DNA from: Rhynochetos jubatus
Lineage: Eukaryota > Chordata > Aves > Eurypygiformes > Rhynochetidae
Assembly (NCBI GenBank): GCA_027574665.1
Contig: CM050690.1
Span: 37,229,165-37,293,164, forward strand
Length of the DNA: 64,000 bases
Direction of reading: 5' to 3'
Part shown: one piece after another, positions 1-11,085 of the stretch
How positions within the stretch are numbered: the first letter of the stretch is position 1
Layout: every line of letters begins with the position of its first letter
Notes under the pieces: generated by a model
What the model was told of the DNA's origin: nothing
Databases searched by the model: none
The model's input: the letters and a program-made list of their open reading frames with translations, nothing else
Position numbers and translations under genes: made by a program

Positions 1-92
1 TCCCTCCATTATTGCACATTTACACCACAGCCAGGGTCCTGGAAATCCCCCAGTGCCATGAGAGAGGGGAAGCTGATAAAGTATCTGGGAGG

Positions 93-120
93 AAAAAAGA
101 AAAAAAAAAAAAAGAGAGAA
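93..120. repeat. A-rich low-complexity tract
   Basis: Almost uninterrupted A with a few G, ending in GAGAGAA. This is a simple repeat with no sign of an attached SINE or processed gene body upstream. Confidence 0.8.
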
Positions 121-2758
121 ATTGATAATATGTGAAATAGAACTGGGAAAGAATCTTCTCCATTATAAGTGGACTTAAAATTTTCTTAGGAGAAAGCCCA
201 TCAAGTAGGGCATTGCTACACTGCATTTTCTCTCTGGAAAGGGCTCAGCACAGGTGATGGGGTTTTGCTGCAATGAAAAAGAAATGGCATACAAATGGTT
301 AGTTTTGAGACAGAGCAGGAACAGAGAAAGAGAGTCCTCCTAAATGGAGATATTGTGACCAGGGAAAAATGACTACATGAGAACATATACTCACTCTAAA
401 TATTTGCAATTCTGGGAACCTTTTATTGAGTATATAAAATCAACATTGTTAAGACATCCAGCAGCTCTGTCTTCCTTCTTATTGTACTGAGATCAAAAGG
501 CATCCTGTGTTAGTCATGGGAGATAAAATTTCTCATATCTATCTAGTTAGTTAAATAACCAGAGTGCACTGTATTCATTTTCACTGTGATCTTAATTTGA
601 AAATATGCTGATGTTCTGCTTTACTGAGTATTTCTTCATTTTACAAATCAGGTTCAGCACTTGTGGCCAATTCTTGTTTTCAGTGAAGTTAAACCACATA
701 TTTATCTTTACCTACATTCAGAACCAACCTCCCTCCACAATGTCATCTGCTTAATTAACAGAGGCAAGGACTTATTATTTTTTTAAAAATTCTCAGGGTC
801 ATACCTGAGGTGGGCAGACCACCTCTGAAGACAATTTTTCCTTAGGAGCAAATTCTAGTTAACCTTGACCTAATAGCAATGAAAGAAGGAAAAATACAAG
901 CAGTTCTGCCTCCCAGAACACCTTAGTATACCTCCGCCAGCTGTAATTCAACTGCACGTGGTTATGCGGAAGTTTGCAATAGGGAATCTACTTTATCCCC
1001 TTTCTTCAGGAAGGAGCTGAAGCACAGACTGCCAATGTTCACCAGGAATACTGGCCCCCAGGAGACTGCTTCTGCCAAGGCTGGCAGCTGAAATGTTATT
1101 TACATAGTAGTTTTCGTACTAGCACAGGTTAATTGGTGATGTGCAATGTTTGAGGCTGTCCCAGGTTAACTGAAGACAGAGCAACTTGATTTGCTACTTA
1201 CAAACAAATAAAATAAATAACATCATCGATCAGGACATATCAGAGGGAAGTCATAGTCTGAGATAACCTGGACTCTAACATGCACAACACAATCTTGCTC
1301 TTTAACTGTTTTTCAAATGTGTCCTTGAAATCTCAGCAAAGAGTAAGACTAGATGCACTCAGCAGTCATGTAGCACAGAAAAGAGTGTGGTAAAAGAAAC
1401 GGGGGGAAATGCAGACATACTGGGAACATTCCTGGTTCAGCATGATCCTTTAACTTTACTGATATCTAGAACAACATGCAAAGATCTGAACTACTGACAG
1501 TAAGGAGAATCCCTCCTCCATCCATTGGCTCCTGGCCCATTCTGACAAAAAACTCAGAACGGGGAAGAGCAACATGGACAGAAAACATGCATAGGAATAG
1601 TCCTCTTTTCTTGCACCTCAGGAGCTGCAGGCATGCAAGTCTTGCTATCACTCATTTATAAGTCGGTAGGTATGATACAGAGATCACATTTGTAATTTAG
1701 ATGTTATAGTGCATGGATGTTTTTCACTCTCCTAAGTGCTGCTTTGAACATCTTCAGTATTTCAAGTTCTCTCTTCAAAATTACATCAGACATCTGGGAT
1801 AGCTGACTGTTCTTGTTAATTAATTCTTATGTTTAGTGCTCTGCTGTTGTCACCATTTGTTCATGGACTTTTCATTATCATAATATTTGTTTATCTGACT
1901 AAATAAAGCAAACAATAACATTTTGAAGTACAGTACAGTAAACGCAGCTTCCAGTGCAGGCAGAAAAGCATACACGAAAGTCTCTTTAGAAAAACATGTT
2001 CCTGCCAAACCACATGCAGTGATGCCTCTAAATGAGTAAATTTAGGTAATTAACACAAAGCCAAGCCAAAGAAATACAGCAGGAATGAGCTGCCAGGCAC
2101 CAATTACCTGTACAGCTAAAAATGAGGACAAGAATTCGCAAAGACTTCTGTATCAAAGCTGTGGGGGTTTTGTGTAAGTTTTTTTTTTTCTAATCAAAAG
2201 ACCCTTGGCTCTGACTTATGGCCAGGTTTTCCTTCTGATTAAGAAAGGCTGATGAGAAAAGCAGAAATAGATAAACTAGTTTCAGTGAAGTTAAAGTCCC
2301 CCAAATTCTCAAGATACGCTGTGAAGCCAAAACTGACTCATGCGATAGGGCTTAAAAGTCAGAAAATATTACGCATTCTTCACAATTACAGCTGAATGGA
2401 AGCTTAAAGAACATTCCTCACCGTTCAGGGAAACGTGGGACCCAGGAGAGCCCTCCTGCAATGTGTGGATATGAAATCTATTAGTACAGTAGCAAAAGGC
2501 AAGTTCTTTGTGATATCTGCTGTGGTGGAGTGTGAGCCAAGCCATTCCTGCATAGCTGCCTGAGGACTGCAGAAGGCTCTTCCTTCTGAGCATGGTAGCA
2601 CATGGTCAGCTAAAAGAGGTCAGGCTCCTGGTAGATCAGGTATCATCAAGACAGAATGAGAAAATATTCCCAGTTTCTTTTATGCTGCCTACTGGACCAC
2701 AGAAGGGTCCCTAAATATGAAAATTCCCTTTTTTCTTACCCTCCTCCCCCTGCCCGCG
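121..2758. other. Unique non-coding DNA, no gene seen
   Basis: AT-rich single-copy sequence. Short open frames on both strands (61-74 codons) overlap each other and show no domain or splice context. Around 1960-2170 the sequence carries TAATT-type homeodomain core sites and no repeat hallmark, so it could be regulatory, but nothing beyond appearance supports that. Confidence 0.6.
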
Positions 2759-2783
2759 CCCCCCCCCCCCCCCCCCCCCCCCC
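2759..2783. repeat. Poly-C run (C25)
   Basis: Twenty-five consecutive C, preceded by a C-rich lead-in with CpG (about 2739-2758). Such runs are length-unstable and are often miscounted in assemblies. The G-rich complement could form a G-quadruplex on the minus strand. Confidence 0.95.
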
Positions 2784-3370
2784 GACTTTACATAAGCATT
2801 AACATCCAATTCCTAGAAAGAAAGCCTGCTCCTAAAAAGGATGTCTAATTGGAGGGGCTGAAGAGCAAATTCCCTTGATGTTTCCCCCAGCACTCACAGA
2901 CAAACTCAACATTCCATTCTAAAACCAGCAAGCTCCTCAAACACTAAGAGAATTTAATAAAAATGCTGGTTAGCATCTCTGTTAATTTTAAATAGCCATG
3001 CTTTGGAAGGCAAAGCTTAATTAATCCCATCACCTTTTAAATTTTTTTAATTAATCTAGCTCAGATTCCCCTCCTTGCTTTATCAAATAAGGATTCTCCA
3101 TCAGACTCCAAAAGCCTTCTGCTCTACTCTTCCTTTGAAATTCACAATTATATATAAAGTTGTATAGTCAGATAGACGGAGGAATCCTCTTTATCTGATT
3201 CACACACATTAGATCGGAGGAAATCTGACTGGAAAAGTCAGAATACATTTAGTTTGATTTCTAATTGCATTATTTACATAATAAAGAAAATTGTTCCTCA
3301 TCTTGCTGACTTGATCACCAAATAATAAGAGCTCTCCTAGGAGAAATACATATGGAGACCTGGTTCTCCT
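2784..3370. other. Unique AT-rich DNA, no gene seen
   Basis: Contains several TTAATTAAT-type sites between about 2950 and 3060 and no open frame of note. Nothing else can be supported. Confidence 0.5.
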
Positions 3371-3450
3371 CTCATTTACCCTAATTTTACATTGATGTAA
3401 CTCCACTGACCTCAGATAAGTTACTCTAGACTTATGTCAGCGTAAATGAG
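3371..3450. mobile_element. Degenerate MITE-like palindromic element
   Basis: The segment begins CTCATTTAC (3371-3379) and ends with its exact reverse complement GTAAATGAG (3442-3450). Inside are motifs of the type GTAACTCCACTGACCTCA followed by a rough mirror image. This arrangement resembles palindromic interspersed repeats seen in sauropsid genomes, probably remnants of non-autonomous DNA transposons. That family attribution is from memory and uncertain; the 9-bp perfect terminal inverted repeat is directly visible. Confidence 0.55.
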
Positions 3451-3512
3451 CGGAGCACTGAGACAGAAAAAAAAGACTGTTGAGTCAAAACCATTAGTCA
3501 CATATTCAAATT

Positions 3513-3562
3513 CAACTCTGGGCAAGTTTTACAGTCTTTTTCTCTTCTGTAAAACTTGGCAA
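3513..3562 (+). mobile_element. Possible MIR-like SINE fragment
   Basis: The order CTGGGCAAGT, CAGT-pyrimidines, then TCTTCTGTAAAA matches the 3' half of the MIR consensus on the plus strand, with about 12 bases missing between the first two blocks. It also forms a 12-bp inverted repeat (3523-3534 with 3547-3558), which could be an alternative explanation. Weak call. Confidence 0.35.
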
Positions 3563-5185
3563 GACCACTGATAGTCAATCAGGCCCTAAGATTTATGGGG
3601 ATATCTCTGATACCACCTTGGAAGTCTAGAGATACATGCACAGAGATATATGCATGAGCAAAGACCCCTGGGGAATATAGTACTGCACCTTGTATGTGAA
3701 CAACCAGAATTCCTAACTTTGCCTCAGCAGTGAGAGCAGGAGAAAGCAGAGAGATCTTAATGCAAGAGAGAACAAGCAGGAGTTCAGCAATGATGAATTA
3801 CGTGTATAAATTATTTTGCTAACACTTGTATTTCCCCATAATTATATTAATTTATTTGCTATTATTCACTGCAATAACACTGATCTCAATGAATTCATTT
3901 GGTGTTAATGCTGCTATGAGAAACACTTCCAAAGAGTTCCACAATAATTCAGAATTAGTTAAATATACCATTAAATCAAAATATGTTCACTTCATTTTTG
4001 TTGTTATTTTCAGGGTCTACTGAAAACAGATTTCCTTTCACTAAGCTTTCTGAGAGGTTCATCGGCCCTGTAGTTTCTAAGTCAGGGCATGCCTGTCATT
4101 TAACCTTCACCCCCCCTTCAGTTTTCATCCTGATGCGTTTGTATTAAACCACAAACTGATAAATGAGCATTGCTCTGCTACACAAAAGAGCAATCATTAA
4201 AGAAACCTCTCATAAGGTATAAATCAAAGACAGGAAACCTTTACTTTCTTCTACTCGATCTTCCCTTGCTGAGGGACTGCCTGCAGTGGTGTATGTTTCT
4301 TATGTTTTGCCTTTTTTTTCCCCCCATTCCCAAACTATTTTAACGCATTTTTCAGTTGCTTTTATAAAAGATATACAGGTACACCCAGACAAAGACGGTC
4401 TGCTACTGATTGCTACAGTACGGTTTTATAGAAGTCTGTTATCAGCCTGAAATGTAATCCAGCATGAAGAAGCATGGAAACAAGAAGGGCATGAAGGCAA
4501 AGAAACAGGCATCCTGATGTGAGAAACATGTCTAATTAATGAAGTGAGATATGCAGAGAATTTAGACCCTTTATCCTAATGACTTTTTTAGAATACAGTG
4601 TGATGGGACTGACAAGTTTATGCTTAGCACGCACAGATGCACATGAATTTTTACTGTTTCTTTTGAACAGCTCAAAGCAATTTTCCATAACCTCTGCCCC
4701 TGCATAATCATCTATGATTGTGAAAATCAGTGAGGAGGTGTAAACCACAGCAGGATCAGTTCTTTGCTCTTATTATTCCCTACATATTTCCTGTTTAACC
4801 TTCTACTTCTCCTTTACTTCATTTGCTTCATGGTGGGTTCTGTTTCTTGAAGGAATCAAAGAAGTTCATGTGTCCTTAAACTCAGAATAATTACCTTTGA
4901 ATCAACAGAAGCTGCTGGCCTCAGCACTGTGATAACCTGGTGAATACAGGATGTATTACAGAGGTCAAAGTAGATGTTTTGTGGATTCCAAACCTTTGTG
5001 ACACACAATTTTCATTTCTTTTCCTCAGGCTCGCTCTATTCTTAAGAATGTTGTAAATCAGCACGGGTTTGCTCATTCCCATTTATCTGCACAGGTCTAC
5101 ACAACTGGACAAGTGCAATGTTTGCTCACTCATACATAAATAAGTAAATAAAATTTGCATGTACTGTTTTACCATTCAAGACTAG
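3563..5185. other. Unique non-coding DNA, no gene seen
   Basis: AT-rich sequence with scattered short frames of up to 70 codons, none with a domain. A few short stretches (for example around 3870-3920) faintly resemble the palindromic repeats called elsewhere, but are too degraded to annotate. Confidence 0.5.
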
Positions 5186-5230
5186 TAATGACTCTGCTGA
5201 AGTCACTGGAGCTCTGCTGGTATAAAACCC
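5186..5230. mobile_element. Fragment of amniote palindromic repeat
   Basis: Contains the sequence type GACTCTGCTGAAGTCACTGG followed by AGCTCTGCTGGTATAAA, which resembles a very common degenerate sauropsid interspersed repeat. No terminal repeats remain. Family unknown. Confidence 0.35.
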
Positions 5231-5234
5231 AAAT

Positions 5235-5275
5235 GCAGAACAGGGTTCTGCATATGAACAGAACAGGGTTCATAT
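5235..5275. repeat. Paired short inverted repeats sharing a 12-bp core
   Basis: AGAACAGGGTTC occurs twice (5237-5248 and 5260-5271, period 23). Each copy sits in its own inverted repeat: GCAGAAC/GTTCTGC with a 3-base spacer, and ATATGAAC/GTTCATAT with an 8-base spacer. It looks like a small local duplication. The half-site spacing is not that of a steroid-receptor element. Confidence 0.7.
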
Positions 5276-5654
5276 CAGAATCAAACCCCAATTGAATGCA
5301 GGAGACACACATTTCCAAATAAAATAATCACATTGCAGAACATAAGCACATGTTTAAAAGGTCCTTCATTCAAAACCCAAGGGGCATTATTTTCAAAAGC
5401 CAATATCCAAAGAGATCACCATGTGTAAATTTCTGCTGTCTCAAAGCTGAGTCCAAAGAAAATAGCAAACAGCAGATGCTGCTACTGGCACAAGTATATC
5501 ATAAGCTATGGCTTGCCCCCCAGATATGGGTTGTCCATAATGTCCTTGAACACTGCTCTAGAAAAGGAGCACAAAAAGAAGAGGAACCCAAACAGCAGCA
5601 TAACTCTAAAATCAATAACACATAAAATTGGTTTTGCAGAAAAAATAACATGTT
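5276..5654. other. Non-coding DNA with a 91-codon chance frame
   Basis: A plus-strand frame at 5350-5625 (91 codons) overlaps a second frame and encodes no recognisable domain. Judged non-coding. Confidence 0.5.
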
Positions 5655-5870
5655 CTAAATCACAAAATACCTTGGGCCCAATCCATGGTGATATAGGTGA
5701 CTATTGATTTCTGTGGAGTTTATGCTGATATATTATTAGCTAAAAAGCCTGGTCAGGAATTCAGAATGGATGCTAAAAGTATTAGATTTATCCTGACTGT
5801 GGCATTACCAACAACAGCTGATTTATACTGGTGTGAGAGGGAGGAGCCCGTAATACAGAACCACTGAACA
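5655..5870. mobile_element. Degenerate amniote palindromic repeat, split
   Basis: The left part (GGGCCCAATCCATGGTGA, then GTGACTATTGATTTCTGTGG) and the right part (CTGATTTATACTGGTGTGAGAG) resemble opposite arms of the same kind of sauropsid palindromic repeat as at 3371-3450, separated by about 100 bp of unrelated sequence. Resemblance is by memory; no target duplication is visible. Confidence 0.35.
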
Positions 5871-8800
5871 GCTAAAGATCAAGAGTACCAGGCTTTCCTA
5901 GTGAATAAAGTAACATTCAGACAAACAAAAGCATATGCAATTTCATACGAATTGTCATGACTGTCATTTGAACAGAGGCACAGATACATGAAGGAAAAAG
6001 CTCAAGGTGGTACAGGGAAAACATGAACTGACTCAAGGAAAATGGGAATGAATGCCAGGAATAATTTCCTGTCACTGAGATCTGGCCAGTCTTGGCCTAG
6101 TCACTCAAAACAAGACTAAATAAGGTTCATGGATATGATGCTAGGAACAATCCTGCACCATCAGGAAGATAAATATCTGCATTATCTATAACTTCATGGA
6201 TTAGAAAAACAAAGCAAAAGCTCGGTAGTACTCAGCAAAAAATGTTGGCACAATGTATCGGATATTAAAGCCAAATTTGCAATAAGATGCATTCAAAGAA
6301 ATAAACTCAGAAAATAAGACTGGGTAGCCTTGATCAAAACCCTCTTTAGTACTAAAATAAACACAAACTGATTTCCAACACAGTCCTGTTCAAGTTCATC
6401 TCTGCTGCACTCATCAACACAGAACAGTCCCAAAGCATGTACTGATATAAAGCCTCAAGGATGATTAAGGATGACTGAGCTTGCATCTTTTATGAATGTT
6501 CCTGTTTTCTCTCAGATTGGAAAACTCAGCACACAGTCATCTATTGGTTTATTAGAGAAGGGGAGGAAAAAAACCCACACAGAAATAGCAGGTCACCTTA
6601 AAACAAAAGAAGAAATAATGTTTAATGTACTAATATTTCATCTTTGACAGAGAGCACCCACTGAGATTGTAGCTAAAAAAAGCAAAACCAAACATTCTTG
6701 TTCTTTTAATATTCATTTAAAAGAGGAAAGAAGGTTTGCAAATTCAGATAGAGCAAAAAAGATGCTACAAATGCAGATATTTATTGGATATATTAATCAG
6801 TGTATTTATTTCTTTTAAAAGATCTTTCTTATGGGTGCTTCAATCAAAAAGCAAATAAGCCATCTTGTCTTTTGAAGTTTATTGCAGCAGCTTATCAGCA
6901 AGGAGGAAAAAATATGTGGGAGAAGAAGGGAATGCATAGAGCAAAAGACCAACACTCTCAATCAATAAAGATTTTATTTATAAGTACAGAGGGATGCATA
7001 GTCCTAGTTTCAGTTTTGAAATCTAACTTCAGTTTTGAGCCAGAATGTGATTTTATTTATTTTTTTTAATACAGGTAGTGTTATATTTACAAAAAATGGC
7101 TTGAACTCTGTTCGTACAAAATAAACAGCATGTGCTTGGTATACATCAACCGTATTGGAGACTGACACCTCTTTTAACAGGAATTTGCATATTCCAAGCA
7201 TTTGCAGTCAACAGAACCCCTTTTTTAGCAATGTAAATCTCAGCAAAACAAGTTCAAAAGATGAAAATTTCACTCTCTCTTTCTTGTAAGAATGTTTGAA
7301 AAGTTGAGACCTCCAGGCTGCCCCTCTTCTGCAGATCAAGCAACAGTGACAGCAGGGCCCTTACAAAAAACAGTGAACAATATCCATTACCTTCTTACAG
7401 TTTTAAAAGTTTGAAAATAAATAGTGGGATTACATATTGCTAATTGAAGCATGCCAAAAACTAACATTGAGTTTTTCTAAAGTCTTGGAAGTTTAAAAAA
7501 ATAAAAGCAGAAAATTACTGTTATTTTAGTCCCAGTAAATAAACATTGTTGTTAAAAACAGTAAGAGAAATTGTTTAAAAATAAATAGCTCGAAGACAGG
7601 CTAAGTGAAGAGTTTCATTATGGTTTTGTTGTTCCTTAAAATGTATACCTGATAAACATACAAAGAAAAAGTACAGTCAGATAGTTGTCATTAAAAAAAA
7701 AGGTCAAGATCCATTTTTATGCAAATATCCAAGAAACAAGACTGAACTTTTGGATTTGGTAGAGATTTCTAGGAAGGCCAACAGTTTCTGACAATAGTGC
7801 TGCCACTGCCTGTATTTTGTTTCATCCTTTCACTAATCCTCTAATGCAGGACCTCCTTTCCAATAAGTACTAACTAAATTTAATGTATTTCCAACAGCAC
7901 ATAAGATGTTGGAAGAAGTCCAGAGAACAAACTACATGTGTTAGAGGATGAGGGGGACACTAAAGCTTGGGAGAGTCTTCCAGGGCAGTTTTGAGCAGAG
8001 ACCTGCCAGTAGTTCTGTAATTTGCTACTTTAATATACAGAAAGCTTTGATAGTCACCGTGTCTATTGTTTACTAAATTGTATTAAAAGAGTACCTGGTG
8101 CTCTGCAAAATCACAGAGTGACATTGCTGGCTCCCAACTATCTATCTTATTTAGTGTCCAATAGCTCATGTAACAGAAACAACCAGTGAGAAAAGAGGTG
8201 ATAGAAAGACTTACTGTTAGTCTTTGCTGGAGCAAAGAGATAAAGGCAAAGATTGAAATTGGGCACAGGGGTAAAATAACACTATATGTTGACAAGAACT
8301 AAGTCACAGAGTATTTTGAAGTAATAGGTATTACAGCAAATGAAAGAACTGAAAAGCTGCAGTACTGGGGCAAGGAAGCAGAAATAGAGAAGTGATCAGA
8401 AAAATCAAGAGAAGAGTCTGAGAAGTGTCTTTTTCTTCCTGAAGTAGAAGAGAAAATGAGAGATACTGAAGGAAAGGTATAGTGATCAGGGAGAGGGAAT
8501 TTGGAGATGGAAAGATGAAAAGGAGAGCTGATCAGCAAGAGGTATGGGAGCAGATTTTTAGAGTAAAGTAGGTGTCCAATTTAAAATAAAATATCTCTAA
8601 ATGCATGCCAAGGTTATGCCATAAACTCTAAGATGCAGATGAAAGAAGAAGGATATGCAAAGGGACTGTGAACAGTCACCTAATTATTAATTCAGAAAAC
8701 GAGTTCACCCAGTGAAAAGGTAGAGAGCTGAAAAAGTAGGGAAAGTCTTTGTGGTACAAGCAGGAAAACAGGCTTATTCATTGTAATGGGAAGTATTTAT

Positions 8801-10703
8801 GGGTTGTCTATATTTCTCCAGGATTTTCCAAACAGAAATATGTGCACATTTTCCATTTAAAACTTCCACAGTAAGTTCCATCCATGGGAAACAGTATCTA
8901 CATTCAGAATAAATAATTACTTTGGTGCACACTGAATTTACTGTACAGACAATGTGGATATATCTGGTCTTTCCAGACATATAGCTGCCTAGCTGTAACT
9001 ACTGAATGGTAGAAATCTCAGAAAAATACTTCCTCACAATTTCCTGAGACAGAATTACCAGGCAGAAAGAAAAATACATGTCTAGGGAAATCTAGACATC
9101 TGGTAGTCTTCTGAATGTCAGATTTATCATTTATATAAATATTGCTGTTGTGTTTCTTCAATGTGTTTTCCAAAGCTTTCCTGCCTATACACAGATTTAA
9201 TTTGTCACCTGACAATTATTTCATAATATGTTTGGTAAATATTAAGTACCCAGGAGAGGTGCACAGTGACACTGGAAATTCAGAGTTTAGCTCAGATTTT
9301 GAGTTGGCCAGAATGAAATGGGACTTCTTGAGAGTTAGCCTTTTTTTTTCCTTACTAACTGGAGAGCAAGAGATACAAAAAGTGCTGATTTTCTAGGGAG
9401 GAGGTACCTGAATGAAAACACACATGACTGGAAATGTTTTGGTTGGCATGGTACAAACACATGCCAAAAAATGGTTTTCCATAGAACAGAAAGAGGTTTC
9501 ACCATGCATTTCCATGTTGTTCTGTAAGAAAAATAAACTCAGCACCATATCATTAGAGAATGGATGGGGAGTCATTTACATGCAACCCTTAAAATACACT
9601 AAAATAGGCAAAGAGCAGCGAAGCAGAGCAAAGAGACACCAGATTTACAATCAAACAGAAAGCAAACTATAAAGAAATGTACTTTAAAACAACAAAGAAA
9701 TAAAAGTTTAGAACACACAAGGTCTGGAAATTATAAACTCCTTAGAATTTATGCAGAAAACCTTAGATTTGATTCATAATATTGTTGAAAAACACGGATT
9801 TTCTACAAAAGACCTACAGCACAAAGTTGCTACCTATGTACATGTTCAATAATACAAATGTGTGTCTTTACTTATAAATACTATCTTCACTGTAAATTTG
9901 CCACATATACTGTAGATTTTCCTTAACTCCTCCAATTCTCTGTTTCCCATAACATAGAAAATACTATTTAGAAGAAAGAGGAAAATGCTATAACATAGAA
10001 ATCAGTGCTGTATCACAGGTAAAAAGCAATCCCAGTGGTCTCATCATTTTAACCAAACAGATCAGTGCTTTGATGAACACTCCATGACTGCTTTCCATTT
10101 CACTTTGCACAATGAACACATTGAACCTAAAGGGTAGCTTTATACTGTGCAGCTCCTGACTTACGTCTTCTTCAGTACATTACTCATCAGTGCTACCTCC
10201 AGCTTCCAACTTCAGTCTTGCCTGGTTTCCTTAGGTCACTTTTGCACACTTGCTATCTTTTTCCATTAAGCAAATATGCACTTTGGAAGCATGTGAAAGT
10301 GCATCCTTTCCACATTTGAGTGAATGATAGTAAAATGATCAGTGTTCAGCTCTTATCTGTGAATACAAAGGTATGTGGCAATCCTTCATTAAATGTAATG
10401 AACTTCACTGAGAATCTTCAAGAATCAATATTTTTTTCTAATGTTGTCTACATGTGAGATAGTTCTGTGCCCCTATCTGACTCAAGAACATAATTCATGT
10501 TTCCATATTTTGCCTTTTTCTAACATTTTTTTAGTAGCTATCCGATACAGAATTTAACTGTGTCTGGTTTTGACTTTCTCATGTCAATTTAAGCAGGTTC
10601 AGATTAGAGCAGGCTGAACAGAATTGATACTTCTTCAGAGCGGTCAATTAACTTGGGAAAATACATTCTGTCCAACCCTGCAACAAGCTTTGAAAAGATT
10701 ATT
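5871..10703. other. Long unique non-coding stretch
   Basis: No gene, LTR or recent LINE seen. Roughly 8330-8560 is markedly purine-rich on the plus strand. Open frames up to 89 codons show no domains and often overlap on opposite strands. AATAAA hexamers are frequent, as expected in AT-rich DNA, and are not evidence of a 3' end here. Confidence 0.55.
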
Positions 10704-10790
10704 AAAAAAAAAAAAAAAAGTCAAACAGACAAACAAAACAAAACAAACAAAACCAAAAACAACACCCGCCAACCAACCAAAAAACCCCAA
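10704..10790 (+). repeat. A16 run followed by CAAA-type simple repeat
   Basis: Sixteen A (10704-10719) run into CAAA/CAAAA units and then C-enriched A-rich sequence. Simple-repeat expansion; no SINE body is recognisable upstream. Confidence 0.85.
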
Positions 10791-11023
10791 ATCAACTGAA
10801 TAGTTTCAGTTTGAAGTAGGACGTGACCACCCTGACAGCTCTAAATTAAGAGGACAGGAGCTGGCCATGGTCCTAACATAGGAGTCCAAGATGCTCCAAT
10901 AAGGTGGTAATCACAAGACATATGTGCATAACTATAGATATAACTGTATGTATCTTTATAGGGTTTGGAGTGTTTTTGAGGGCTTTTACTTGGTTGGTTG
11001 GTTTTGGTTTTTTGCCTAAGAAA

Positions 11024-11085
11024 AATAGAGTAGAATATTTCAGTTGGAAGGGACCTACAAACTACCATCTAGTCCAACTGTCAAC
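11024..11085 (-). mobile_element. Old CR1 LINE 3' end remnant
   Basis: Reads AGAGTAGAAT then CAGTTGGAAGGGACCTACAA and CATCTAGTCCAACTG. This is the reverse complement of the CR1 3' untranslated region, which usually reads as TTGGA-CTAGATGA-GGTCCCTTCCAAC followed by the ATTCTATG terminus. The element therefore lies on the minus strand, is 5' truncated and is considerably diverged, so it is older than the copy at 25010-25393. Confidence 0.75.

Noticed and set aside
5235-5251. Glucocorticoid-type response element
   Set aside because: The half-sites are GAAC/GTTC with a 3-base gap, not the GAACA-N3-TGTTC arrangement required.
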